From: an uncultured bacterium
GTDB lineage: Bacteria; Actinomycetota; Coriobacteriia; Coriobacteriales; Coriobacteriaceae
Direction: 5' to 3'
DNA length: 64,000 nucleotides
NCBI GenBank assembly: GCA_958349055.1
Contig: CATWBO010000002.1
Location: 42,831-106,830 of the forward strand
Position 1 is the first letter of the stretch, and each line of letters begins with the position of its first letter. The position numbers were made by a program, and so were the translations under genes. The notes beneath the pieces were generated by a model. The model did no database searches, had not been told where the DNA came from, and saw only the letters and a program-made list of their open reading frames with translations. Positions 1-7,663 of this stretch are shown piece by piece.

Positions 1-860
1 ACCTCGGCATGGTGCGTGCCGGTGAGTATTCTTACGTCGTTGCCGACGTTCCTGGTTTGATCGAGGGCGCGAGCGAGGGCAAGGGCCTGGGCCACCAGTT
101 CCTGCGCCACATTGAGCGTACGGCCCTGATCATGCATGTCGTCGACATGACGGGCGGTTTTGAGGATCGCGACCCGGTTGAGGATTACCGCATCATCAAC
201 CGTGAGCTCGAGCAGTATGGCGCCGAGCTTTCGGAGCGTCCGCAGATCGTCGTCGCCAACAAGTGCGATGCGCCGGGCACGGCCGACAAGATTGCCGACC
301 TAAAGCGTGCGGCACTCGACGACGGCCATATGTTTTTTGCCGTGTCCGCCGTGACGGGCGCCGGCCTCAACACGCTGATGCTTGCCGTGGGCGAGCAGGT
401 GGCTAAGCTTCGCGCCGAGCTGGCGGTCTCTGATGAGCCGGTCGATCTGCGCGACGAGGAGTGGGAGCGCCGCCGTCTGCAGCGCGAGAAGCGTTTCCGC
501 ATTGTCCAGGAAGAGCCCGGTGCCTTCCGCGTGGTCGGTCGTGCCATCGAGCGCATGGTCATCCAGACCGACTGGGAAAACGAGGAAGCCGTCATTTACC
601 TGCAGCATAAGTTTGCGCGTATGGGTGTTGACGACGCGCTCGAGAAGGCCGGTTGCCGTGCGGGCGACGAGGTCCGCATTTGCCAGCGCGCCTTTGACTT
701 TGAGGGCGCTGAGGGCTTCTCGGAGTACGAGGAGCTCGAGGATGCTGGCGAGGACGTTGCCGTTGAGGCCATTGACGTGGCCGATGCTGCGGATGAGGGC
801 GTCGAGGCTATCGATGCGGCTGATGCCGCGGACGATGCCGAAACCTCGGAGGGCGAGTAA
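1..860 (+). CDS. obgE: GTPase ObgE/CgtA, 3' part (5' end outside window)
   Basis: Obg-family GTPase that binds the 50S subunit and couples GTP level to ribosome assembly and stress responses. The reading frame is open from base 3 with no start, so the N-terminal glycine-rich Obg fold and the P-loop lie upstream of the window. Visible are the G3 motif DVPG followed by LIEGASEGKGLGHQFLRHIE, which is diagnostic for Obg, then G4 NKCD, G5 SAVTG, and a C-terminal OCT domain. The tail of about 45 residues is rich in Asp, Glu and Ala. nadD starts 3 nt after the stop, and the order obgE-nadD-yqeK-rsfS is common in Gram-positive bacteria and actinobacteria. Confidence 0.96.
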   Translation, partial: LGMVRAGEYSYVVADVPGLIEGASEGKGLGHQFLRHIERTALIMHVVDMTGGFEDRDPVEDYRIINRELEQYGAELSERPQIVVANKCDAPGTADKIADLKRAALDDGHMFFAVSAVTGAGLNTLMLAVGEQVAKLRAELAVSDEPVDLRDEEWERRRLQREKRFRIVQEEPGAFRVVGRAIERMVIQTDWENEEAVIYLQHKFARMGVDDALEKAGCRAGDEVRICQRAFDFEGAEGFSEYEELEDAGEDVAVEAIDVADAADEGVEAIDAADAADDAETSEGE

Positions 861-863
861 GTC

Positions 864-1541
864 ATGTCTCTGCGCGGTGGAATCGGTTTGCCCGAGCTGC
901 CCATAAAAGAGGGCAAAGAGTTTCGGCTTGGCATTATGGGCGGTACCTTCGACCCGATTCATTACGGGCACCTGGTGACTGCCGAGCAGGCGCGCGAGTC
1001 GCTCGACTTGGACGCTGTGCTCTTTATGCCGGCCGGCTCTCCTGCCTTTAAACTCGACAAACCGGTGACGCCTGCTGAGGACCGTTATGCCATGACGGTC
1101 CTCGCCACCGCCGCGAATCCGGCTTTTTTGGCGAGCCGTTTCGAGATCGACCGTCCGGGCGTGACCTATACGGCCGATACGCTTCATGCCCTTCGCGACT
1201 TTTACCCGCCGCAGGTAAAGCTCTACTTTATTACGGGCGCCGACGCGATTATCGATATTGTGACCTGGCATGATGCCGAGCGAATCGCTGAGCTTGCTAC
1301 CTTTATTGCGGCGACGCGACCGGGTTTTGATATCGATACGGCGCGTGCCCGAATCAAAGAGTCGGGGCTGCCGTTCGATGTACGCTATATTCAGATTCCG
1401 GCGCTGGCGATCAGCTCGACGAACATTCGTAAGCGAGTTGCCCGCGGCATGAGCGTGCGCTATCTTACGAGCGAGTCTGTGCTCGGTTACATTCGCAAGC
1501 GCAGTCTGTATGTCGATCTGGGTCAAGAAGATTTTGAGTGA
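864..1541 (+). CDS. nadD: Nicotinate-nucleotide adenylyltransferase NadD
   Basis: Adenylates nicotinate mononucleotide to deamido-NAD in NAD biosynthesis. The nucleotidyltransferase signature GGTFDPIHYGH is at residues 26-36 and the C-terminal ISSTNIR motif at about 183-189, as in NadD. The 225-residue length is slightly long because about 20 residues precede the usual start of the Rossmann fold; a later start is possible but no better ribosome-binding site is seen. The stop codon overlaps the start of yqeK (TGATG), indicating translational coupling. Confidence 0.95.
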   Translation: MSLRGGIGLPELPIKEGKEFRLGIMGGTFDPIHYGHLVTAEQARESLDLDAVLFMPAGSPAFKLDKPVTPAEDRYAMTVLATAANPAFLASRFEIDRPGVTYTADTLHALRDFYPPQVKLYFITGADAIIDIVTWHDAERIAELATFIAATRPGFDIDTARARIKESGLPFDVRYIQIPALAISSTNIRKRVARGMSVRYLTSESVLGYIRKRSLYVDLGQEDFE

Positions 1542-2161
1542 TGGGGGCTACGTTGTCGGTAGAGGATCAGTTTGAGGGCGATGAGCGCGCGCTGCTCAAG
1601 CGCATTCAAGAGCTGCTCGATGTGCGTATGAAGGATAAGCGCAAGCGCTATGTGCATTCGCTGGGTGTTGCCGAGACCGCACTTCATCTGGCCGAGGTCT
1701 ACGGCGTTGACCGCTTTGATGCCGCTGCCGCCGGCTTAATTCACGACTGGGACAAGGTGCTTTCCGATGACGAGCTCGTGGCCCGCGCGCTTCACTATGG
1801 CATCAAGGTTGCCGGCTCTCCTTCCGCAGCGACGCCGCTTTTGCATGGCCCCGTTGCCGCCTATGAGCTTCCGCAGCTTTTTCCCGAGCTGTCGCCGACG
1901 GTCTTTCAGGCTGTCGACCGTCACACCGTGGGCGCCTGCGACATGACGCCGCTCGATATGGTGGTCTTTGTGGCCGATGCCATCGAACCCAACCGCCACG
2001 GAGATTATGCCCATGCGCTGCGCAAGATGGTGGGGAAGTCCTCGCTCGACGAGTTGTTCTTCTCCTGTTTTGCGCAGGGTCTGGTCTATGTGATCCAGTC
2101 CGGGCGTTATCTTTATCCCACGGCTATTACGATTTACAACCATTACGCCCAGCTGCGCTAG
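1541..2161 (+). CDS. yqeK: HD-domain hydrolase YqeK (probable symmetrical Ap4A hydrolase)
   Basis: HD-superfamily metal-dependent phosphohydrolase. YqeK relatives cleave diadenosine tetraphosphate symmetrically to ADP. The protein of about 206 residues shows an early metal-ligand region HSLGVAETA, the HD doublet in GLIHDWDKV, and VDRHTVG followed by VVFVADAIEPNR, matching the family. ATG 1541 is used as start; GTG 1538 directly precedes it in frame. It overlaps the nadD stop, and this pairing is conserved in many Gram-positives. The catalytic assignment rests on the family alone. Confidence 0.9.
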   Translation: MGATLSVEDQFEGDERALLKRIQELLDVRMKDKRKRYVHSLGVAETALHLAEVYGVDRFDAAAAGLIHDWDKVLSDDELVARALHYGIKVAGSPSAATPLLHGPVAAYELPQLFPELSPTVFQAVDRHTVGACDMTPLDMVVFVADAIEPNRHGDYAHALRKMVGKSSLDELFFSCFAQGLVYVIQSGRYLYPTAITIYNHYAQLR

Positions 2162-2188
2162 CTCGGGCTGTCTAGAAAGAGGTATTCC

Positions 2189-2644
2189 ATGGCCGACGAG
2201 ACCATGACCGACGAGCAGATTCTTGAAGGTGTGGCGCACAAGAGTTTCGTTGCCACGTCCGACCGCACTGCCGCCTCGCTGTCCGCGAGCGGTGTTGCCG
2301 CCGAGGATGTCGCCCGCGCCGCCGCGCAGGCCGCCTACGACAAGAAAGGCGAGGACGTTCAGGTGCTCGATCTGACCGAGCTCTCCGACGTGTGCGACTA
2401 CTTTGTGCTCGCCACCGGTACCAATAACCGTCAGGTCGATTCGATCGTTGACGAGATCGAGGAGAAGGTCGCCGAGGCTTGCAGCGAGCACCCGTTTTCC
2501 ATCGAGGGCCGTGAGCAGAAGACCTGGATTCTCATGGACTACGGCTCGGTTGTCGTCCACGTCTTCACTCCCGAAGCCCGCGACTTCTACCGCCTAGAAA
2601 AGCTCTGGGGTGACGCTCCTCAGCTTCCCCTCGACCTCCTCTAG
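2189..2644 (+). CDS. rsfS: Ribosome silencing factor RsfS (Iojap/DUF143)
   Basis: Binds L14 on the 50S subunit and blocks subunit joining when nutrients are scarce. The core KKGEDVQVLDLTELSDVCDY followed by FVLATGTNNRQVDSIVDEIE matches the family, as does the C-terminal WILMDYGSVVVHVF. About 40 residues precede the usual start of the domain and look disordered, Ala/Ser rich. AGAAAGAGG just upstream is the ribosome-binding site for ATG 2189. It is the last gene of the obgE operon and is followed by a terminator at 2689-2731. Confidence 0.95.
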   Translation: MADETMTDEQILEGVAHKSFVATSDRTAASLSASGVAAEDVARAAAQAAYDKKGEDVQVLDLTELSDVCDYFVLATGTNNRQVDSIVDEIEEKVAEACSEHPFSIEGREQKTWILMDYGSVVVHVFTPEARDFYRLEKLWGDAPQLPLDLL

Positions 2645-2688
2645 TAGCTCATTTGGGACGGGCTTTTTTAGCTAGCTTCGCGCATTTC

Positions 2689-2731
2689 GCCGGGCAGTTG
2701 CGGTTTTCCGTACCTGCCCGGCTTTCTTTTT
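2689..2731 (+). terminator. Rho-independent terminator after rsfS
   Basis: A perfect 9-bp stem (GCCGGGCAG at 2689-2697, CTGCCCGGC at 2714-2722) is followed by TTTCTTTTT. The U-tract lies on the plus side, so it ends the obgE-rsfS operon and not the convergent dinB. Confidence 0.85.
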
Positions 2732-2743
2732 GCCCAAAGGCGG

Positions 2744-3997
2744 TTAATCGTTGAAACGGGATTGGCGGCCGAAGGATAGGGCGGTGTCGCCGAATTTGTC
2801 ACGGACGGCGTCGATGGCGACGGAGAGGTCGCGTCGGTTGCTGGATTGGGCTCCGCGGTCGTCGACTTCGCAGAACAGGTCGGTCTGGATGCCGCCCTGA
2901 TGGTCAAAGTCGCTCATGCCGATGCCTGCTAAGCGAACATGCATGCCTTCCTGCCAAATGTTGTCGAGCAGCTCGAGCGCCACTGCAACAAAGATATTCT
3001 CGTCGTCGGTAGGGTGCGGAAGTCGACGCTGCGCCGTACGTCCGCTGCCATACGAATACTTGAGCTTGAGTGTCACCGTGGCGCCCGTTAGTCCCTGACG
3101 GCGCAGGCGGCGTCCCACTGACTCGCCCAACAGCGCAATCGCCGCTTCGATGTCCCCGCGCTCAGTCAAATCTTTCGCAAAGGTGCGTTCATTGCTGACC
3201 GACTTGACCTCGCGCTCTTCATCGAGACTCGTGACTTCGGAGATTTCGAGTCCCAGCGCACGCTGGCGCATGCGTTCGCCGTTGACGCCAAAAATAGAGG
3301 CCAAGGTGGATTCCGGTGCACGTGATAGCTCGCCGAGGGTGTAGATGCGCATACGGCGCAGTCGCTCCTCGGCCGAGCGCCCGATGCCGCTCATGGCAGA
3401 TACGTGCAGCGCGGCCAAAAAGCGCTGCTCGGTTCCGGGTCGCACGATGGTCAGCCCAAACGGCTTATCCCGCTCACTTGCGATCTTTGCGACCGTCTTG
3501 TTGCAGCCCACGCCAATGGAGCACGTTACTCCCAGCGCTGCCACACGGTCGCTTATACGCCGTGCAACCAGCAGCGGGTCCTCGGGCGCAAAGCGACCCG
3601 GTGTGATATCGATAAAGGCTTCGTCGATGGATACGCGCTCCACGCGCGGCGTCTCCTCGGCAAGAATCGCCATGACCTGCGCGCTGACCTCGCGGTAGCG
3701 ATCGAAATGCCCGTGCGTCCAAATGGCCTGCGGACACAGGCGCCGCGCCTCGGCTGAGGGCATGGCGGAGTGTACGCCAAAGCGACGCGCCTCATACGAA
3801 CATGTGGACACGACGCCACGAGAATCGGCGTCCCCGCCCACGATGAGCGGCTTTCCGCGCCATTCGGGATGATCGAGCATCTCCACGCTCGCAAAAAACG
3901 CATCGAGGTCCATGAGGCCCACCGCCGGACCCGTCCAGGGAGGCGGCGTGACGCCAATGGCATCCTCATAACCGTATGTATGTTCGCGTCTTTCCAT
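2744..3997 (-). CDS. dinB: DNA polymerase IV (Y-family translesion polymerase)
   Basis: Error-prone polymerase for bypass of damaged bases. The 417-residue protein has the palm motif MDLDAFFASVE, the catalytic VSIDEAFIDIT, the steric loop region GGDADSRGVVSTCSYEARRF, and a thumb helix-hairpin-helix region around LHVSAMSGIGRSAEERLR, then a little-finger domain. No C-terminal clamp-binding motif is obvious. There is no Shine-Dalgarno sequence before the ATG; instead a TATACT -10 ends 6 nt before it, so the mRNA may be leaderless. It is transcribed against the flanking operons and is a stand-alone gene. Confidence 0.95.
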   Translation of the reverse strand: MERREHTYGYEDAIGVTPPPWTGPAVGLMDLDAFFASVEMLDHPEWRGKPLIVGGDADSRGVVSTCSYEARRFGVHSAMPSAEARRLCPQAIWTHGHFDRYREVSAQVMAILAEETPRVERVSIDEAFIDITPGRFAPEDPLLVARRISDRVAALGVTCSIGVGCNKTVAKIASERDKPFGLTIVRPGTEQRFLAALHVSAMSGIGRSAEERLRRMRIYTLGELSRAPESTLASIFGVNGERMRQRALGLEISEVTSLDEEREVKSVSNERTFAKDLTERGDIEAAIALLGESVGRRLRRQGLTGATVTLKLKYSYGSGRTAQRRLPHPTDDENIFVAVALELLDNIWQEGMHVRLAGIGMSDFDHQGGIQTDLFCEVDDRGAQSSNRRDLSVAIDAVRDKFGDTALSFGRQSRFND

Positions 3998-4003
3998 GTC
4001 ATC

Positions 4004-4009
4004 AGTATA
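4004..4009 (-). promoter_or_regulatory. Putative -10 element of dinB (leaderless arrangement)
   Basis: On the minus strand TATACT ends six bases before the dinB ATG, which would place the transcription start at the start codon. No clear -35 box and no LexA-like site were seen. Confidence 0.45.
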
Positions 4010-4113
4010 CCGCGCAGCTCATGTGAGGTGCGTGTATGTGCTTGCAAATCCCGAATTCTTGTCTAAGATATGGATTTGCCCTCGACTACACCGAAGAAGT
4101 TGGTCTCACGGAC

Positions 4114-4142
4114 TTCACCTGCCCGCGTCGATGGCGTATTAT
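4114..4142 (+). promoter_or_regulatory. Putative promoter of the rpsP operon
   Basis: TTCACC (4114-4119), a 17-bp spacer, then TATTAT (4137-4142). The predicted start near 4149 would leave a leader of about 50 nt before the rpsP TTG start. A weaker alternative is TTGCAA-16-TAAGAT at 4042-4069. Confidence 0.55.
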
Positions 4143-4198
4143 GTTCAACTGTTTGTTTGTAGTTGCAGCCTAAAGCTGCTTGGTTGGAGGAGTTTCCT

Positions 4199-4540
4199 TT
4201 GGCAGTCAAGATTCGCCTTGCTCGTCACGGCGCTAAGAAGCGTCCGTACTACCGTGTCGTCGTCGCCGATTCCCGCGCCCCGCGTGACGGTCGTATCATC
4301 GAGGAGGTTGGCCGCTACAACCCGATGACCGCCCCCAAGACCATCAACCTCGACCTCGAGAAGATCGCCGACTGGCAGTCCAAGGGCGCTCAGCTCACCG
4401 ACGCCGTCGCCGCTCTGGTCAAGGCCGCCAACGAGGGCGAGAAGACCGAGACCGTCGTCAAGAAGTCCAAGAAGCAGCTCGCCAAAGAGGCCGAGGCCGC
4501 TAAGGCTGCCGCTGAGGCCGCTGAGGGCGCCGAGGAGTAA
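4199..4540 (+). CDS. rpsP: 30S ribosomal protein S16
   Basis: Small-subunit assembly protein. The sequence [20 protein letters not shown], then [11 protein letters not shown] and [10 protein letters not shown], is unmistakable S16. The start is TTG 4199: GGAGG at 4186-4190 lies 8 nt upstream, and the first residues match the family. An upstream in-frame start at 4163 would add 12 unrelated residues and lacks a ribosome-binding site. The C-terminal 35 residues form an Ala/Lys/Glu-rich tail, longer than in most S16 proteins. First gene of rpsP-khpA-rimM-trmD-lepB. Confidence 0.97.
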   Translation: MAVKIRLARHGAKKRPYYRVVVADSRAPRDGRIIEEVGRYNPMTAPKTINLDLEKIADWQSKGAQLTDAVAALVKAANEGEKTETVVKKSKKQLAKEAEAAKAAAEAAEGAEE

Positions 4541-4543
4541 ATC

Positions 4544-4828
4544 GTGCCTGAGGTTGACGCTGCACAGCTCGAGGGTGAGGCAATGCTCTCAGATCGCATC
4601 GCCGATCTCGTCGAATATCTCGTTGTTCAGATCGTCGACGACCCGGATTCCGTGAGCCTTGAGGTCATCGATGGTGACGACGCCTCTACGATTGAGGTTT
4701 CGGTTGCCGAGGATGACGTCGCTAAGCTCATCGGCCGTCGTGGCCGTACCATCAAGGCCATTCGCACGCTCGCCCGTGCGCTGGCCGCTCGCCTCGACAC
4801 TGCTGTCGAGGTAGAGGTTCTGGGCTAG
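4544..4828 (+). CDS. khpA: KH-domain RNA-binding protein KhpA
   Basis: Small KH-domain protein found between rpsP and rimM in Gram-positives. It binds RNA, usually together with KhpB/Jag, and affects cell shape and translation. The KH core VAEDDVAKLIGRRGRTIKAI contains the GxxG loop (GRRG). The GTG 4544 start gives 94 residues. ATG 4583 would give 81, closer to the usual length, and also has a purine-rich site upstream, so the start is uncertain. Only 3 nt separate it from rpsP. Confidence 0.92.
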   Translation: MPEVDAAQLEGEAMLSDRIADLVEYLVVQIVDDPDSVSLEVIDGDDASTIEVSVAEDDVAKLIGRRGRTIKAIRTLARALAARLDTAVEVEVLG

Positions 4829-4832
4829 GACC

Positions 4833-5354
4833 TTGAGGTCCCAGTACAAAAACATCGCCCGTGTGGTCAAACCGCACGGAAGGAAGGGGGAGGTCCTCGC
4901 GCAGCCGCTGCGGGGGCTTCCTTCTGTATTGGAGCCGGGTATGCGCGTCGCCTTGACGCCGCCGGCGCTCAAACGCGACCGTTTTTGCACGGTCGCTTCC
5001 GTCACCGATACGGGCGATGGCGATCTGGTCTCGTTTGAGGGCATTGACGACTTGACGGCCGCCGAGGGCATCACGGGATGCTACGTGCTGGCTAACCGTG
5101 ACGACTTTGAGCTCGATTCGCTCGATGCCGCCTATACCGACCTCATGGGTCGCGAGGTGGTCGATGAGCGTTTCGGTTCGCTCGGAACGATCGTCGAGAT
5201 CATGTCGACGCCTGCCAACGATGTTTGGGTTGTCGAGGGCGATCGGTACGGCGAGGTGCTGATTCCCGTGATCGAGCAGGTTGTGCTCGATCTTCCCGAT
5301 CAGGGGGCAATTTCCGTCCACGTTATGGACGGCCTGATCGATATGGACAAGTAG
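4833..5354 (+). CDS. rimM: Ribosome maturation factor RimM
   Basis: Assists 30S head assembly around S19 and 16S processing. The N-terminal RimM beta-barrel (NIARVVKPHGRKGEV) and the C-terminal PRC barrel (GREVVDERFGSLGTIVEI, then VLIPVIEQVVLDLP) are both visible; 173 residues is normal. The TTG 4833 start is chosen because it opens the frame 4 nt after khpA, but its ribosome-binding site is weak. It is followed by trmD as in most bacteria. Confidence 0.94.
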   Translation: MRSQYKNIARVVKPHGRKGEVLAQPLRGLPSVLEPGMRVALTPPALKRDRFCTVASVTDTGDGDLVSFEGIDDLTAAEGITGCYVLANRDDFELDSLDAAYTDLMGREVVDERFGSLGTIVEIMSTPANDVWVVEGDRYGEVLIPVIEQVVLDLPDQGAISVHVMDGLIDMDK

Positions 5355-5364
5355 GGAGGACAAC

Positions 5365-6123
5365 ATGCTGATCGAGACCCTTTCGGTCTTTCCCGAGATG
5401 TTTGAGCCCGTCATGTCCACATCGATTTTGGGCCGTGCCCGCAAGGCCGGCCTTTTTGATTTTAAGGCGTATAACCTGCGCGACTGGACGCACGACCGTC
5501 ATCGCACCGTCGATGACGAGCCGTATGGCGGCGGGCAGGGCATGCTCATGAAGGTCGAGCCCATTGCCGAAGCTATCGAGGGCATTGCCGCCGAGGGTCC
5601 CAAGCCGACGGTGGTGTTCTTCACCCCCTGCGGCGAGCCCTTTACGCAGCATGTGGCCGAGCGCCTGCTCAAAAGCGAGCGCCTGCTCTTTGTGTGCAGC
5701 CGCTACGAGGGTGTCGACGAGCGGGCGTATGCGTATGCCGACGAGCGCCTGTCGATTGGCGACTACGTGCTCACGGGCGGCGAGCTTCCCGCTATGGTCG
5801 TTGCCGACGCCGTCGTGCGTCTGATTCCCGGCGCCCTGGGCGACGAGATGAGCAACGTCGATGAGTCGTTCTCGACCGCCGAGGACGGCGGCCTGCTCGA
5901 GTACGCACAGTACACCCGACCCGCCGAGTTCAACGGCGAGAGCGTGCCTCCGGTGCTCGTGAGCGGCGATCATGCCAAGGTCGATGCGTGGCGCCGCAAG
6001 AATGCCATCGAGCGCACCTGTCGCTGGCGTCCCGACCTGATCGAGACGGCACGACTTACGCCCGAGGAGCGCGCATATGCGCAAGAGATCCTGGACGCGT
6101 CGTATTCGCAGAGCGAGGAGTGA
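5365..6123 (+). CDS. trmD: tRNA (guanine-N1)-methyltransferase TrmD
   Basis: Makes m1G37 in tRNAs reading CCN, CUN and CGG, using SAM, and so prevents +1 frameshifts. The trefoil-knot SPOUT residues are clear: PYGGGQGMLMKVEPI, CSRYEGVDERA, and IGDYVLTGGELPAMV. The length of 252 residues is typical. GGAGG lies 5 nt before ATG 5365. The lepB start follows the stop by 2 nt. Confidence 0.97.
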   Translation: MLIETLSVFPEMFEPVMSTSILGRARKAGLFDFKAYNLRDWTHDRHRTVDDEPYGGGQGMLMKVEPIAEAIEGIAAEGPKPTVVFFTPCGEPFTQHVAERLLKSERLLFVCSRYEGVDERAYAYADERLSIGDYVLTGGELPAMVVADAVVRLIPGALGDEMSNVDESFSTAEDGGLLEYAQYTRPAEFNGESVPPVLVSGDHAKVDAWRRKNAIERTCRWRPDLIETARLTPEERAYAQEILDASYSQSEE

Positions 6124-6125
6124 GA

Positions 6126-6689
6126 ATGGTTCCGTCGCAGCATTCCGTGCTAAAGGGTGCGTTTGAGTGGATCGTGGTCGTCGCGATCGCGCTCGTAGCC
6201 ACCTTTTTGATTCGCTCGTTTGTGGTTGAGCCCTTTGTGGTGCCTACCGGTTCCATGGAGTCCACGATCGAGATTGGCGACCAGATCCTGGCGCAAAAGG
6301 TGAGCCTTGAGCTCGGTCAACCTGTTAAACAGGGCGACATCGTGGTGTTCCACAACCCCGACGGCACCTCCGAGCACGATGTGCTCGTCAAGCGCGTCAT
6401 TGCCACCGCCGGCCAGACGGTCGATCTGCAGGACGGCAAGGTGGTCGTTGACGGCCGGGCGCTCGACGAGGACTACACGACCGGCATGAGCTGGCCGTTG
6501 TCCGTCCAGGCTCCCGGCGCTCAGGTGAGTTATCCCTACACCGTTCCCGACGATTGTGTGTGGGTGATGGGCGACAACCGCGAAAACTCTGCCGACTCGC
6601 GCTACTTTGGTCCCGTCGATCGTTCCGATCTGATTGCCGTGGCGCTCGTGCGCTACTGGCCGCTCAGCCGCATCGGCGCCATCGACTAA
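6126..6689 (+). CDS. lepB: Signal peptidase I
   Basis: Membrane serine peptidase of family S26 that cleaves Sec and Tat signal peptides outside the membrane. One N-terminal membrane segment (about residues 11-32) is followed by the catalytic serine motif PTGSMESTIEIGD and the lysine motif VLVKRVIATAGQ, then the GDNRENSADSRYFGPV box. At 187 residues it is the short Gram-positive form. ATG 6126 follows trmD closely. This is the last gene of the rpsP operon. Confidence 0.95.
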   Translation: MVPSQHSVLKGAFEWIVVVAIALVATFLIRSFVVEPFVVPTGSMESTIEIGDQILAQKVSLELGQPVKQGDIVVFHNPDGTSEHDVLVKRVIATAGQTVDLQDGKVVVDGRALDEDYTTGMSWPLSVQAPGAQVSYPYTVPDDCVWVMGDNRENSADSRYFGPVDRSDLIAVALVRYWPLSRIGAID

Positions 6690-6748
6690 AAACCGCTATA
6701 GTACAGTACCTAACCGTGTAATCGTTTCGACGAGGGGATATTAGAGGC

Positions 6749-7660
6749 ATGAACGCTTCATCGCTTTCCTTCCAAGACATCATCCTGCGTCTCCAGCAGT
6801 ACTGGGGCGAGCAGGGCTGCGTCATTATGCAGCCCTATGACTCCGAGGTCGGTGCCGGTACCTTCCACACCGCGACCACGCTGCGCTCGCTCGGTCCCGC
6901 CGAGTGGCGCACCTGCTATGCGCAGCCCTGCCGCCGTCCTGCCGACGGCCGCTACGGCGAGAACCCCAACCGCATGCAGCACTATTATCAGTTCCAGGTG
7001 CTCATCAAGCCCTCGCCGGTCAATGCCCAGGAGCTCTACCTGGGTTCGCTGGCCGCCATTGGCCTGGACCCCAACGACCATGACGTCCGCTTTGTTGAGG
7101 ACGACTGGGAGAGCCCGACCCTTGGCGCCTGGGGCCTTGGCTGGGAGGTCTGGCTCAATGGCATGGAGGTCACGCAGTTTACGTACTTCCAGCAGGTGGG
7201 CGGCATCGAGGTCGACCCTGTGCCCGTCGAGATCACCTATGGTCTGGAGCGTATCGCCATGTACGCGCAGGGCGTCAACTCCGTCTACGACCTGGTGTGG
7301 AGCTACCTGCCCGACGGCACGCCCATGACCTACGGTGACGTGTTCCTGGAGAACGAGCGCGAGTTCAGCGCTTACAACTTTGAGGTCGCCAATGTCGAGA
7401 TGATGCGTCAGAAGTTTGACGACTACGAGGCGGAGTGCCACTCCTGCTTGGAGCGCAAGCTGCCGCTGCCGGCCTACGACTGCGTCATGAAGTGCAGTCA
7501 CGCCTTCAACCTGCTCGATGCCCGCGGCGCGCTGTCCGCGGTCGAGCGTGCCAACTACATCCTGCGCGTTCGCGCCGTCGCCAAGGCGTGCTGCGAGGCC
7601 TATATGGCCGAGGTCGCCGGAGTCAACGAGAATGCCGACCAGGAAGGCGAGGTGGCGTAA
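6749..7660 (+). CDS. glyQ: Glycine--tRNA ligase alpha subunit
   Basis: Catalytic subunit of the bacterial alpha2beta2 glycyl-tRNA synthetase (class II). [40 protein letters not shown] and YCAQPCRRP-type motif 2 (here [20 protein letters not shown]) are characteristic, and the length of 303 is standard. TTAGAGG precedes ATG 6749. The gap to lepB is only 59 nt, too short for a T-box; it holds a CTATAGT that could be a -10. glyS follows 3 nt downstream. Confidence 0.97.
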   Translation: MNASSLSFQDIILRLQQYWGEQGCVIMQPYDSEVGAGTFHTATTLRSLGPAEWRTCYAQPCRRPADGRYGENPNRMQHYYQFQVLIKPSPVNAQELYLGSLAAIGLDPNDHDVRFVEDDWESPTLGAWGLGWEVWLNGMEVTQFTYFQQVGGIEVDPVPVEITYGLERIAMYAQGVNSVYDLVWSYLPDGTPMTYGDVFLENEREFSAYNFEVANVEMMRQKFDDYEAECHSCLERKLPLPAYDCVMKCSHAFNLLDARGALSAVERANYILRVRAVAKACCEAYMAEVAGVNENADQEGEVA

Positions 7661-7663
7661 GCC

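Noticed and set aside
2645..2672. CATTTGGGACGGGC after rsfS as another REP copy of the RAYT family
   Set aside because: Only about ten bases resemble the GGGAC core; no paired inverted copy, so it is not called.
6690..6748. T-box riboswitch before glyQS
   Set aside because: The gap is only 59 nt and lacks any T-box sequence or terminator.
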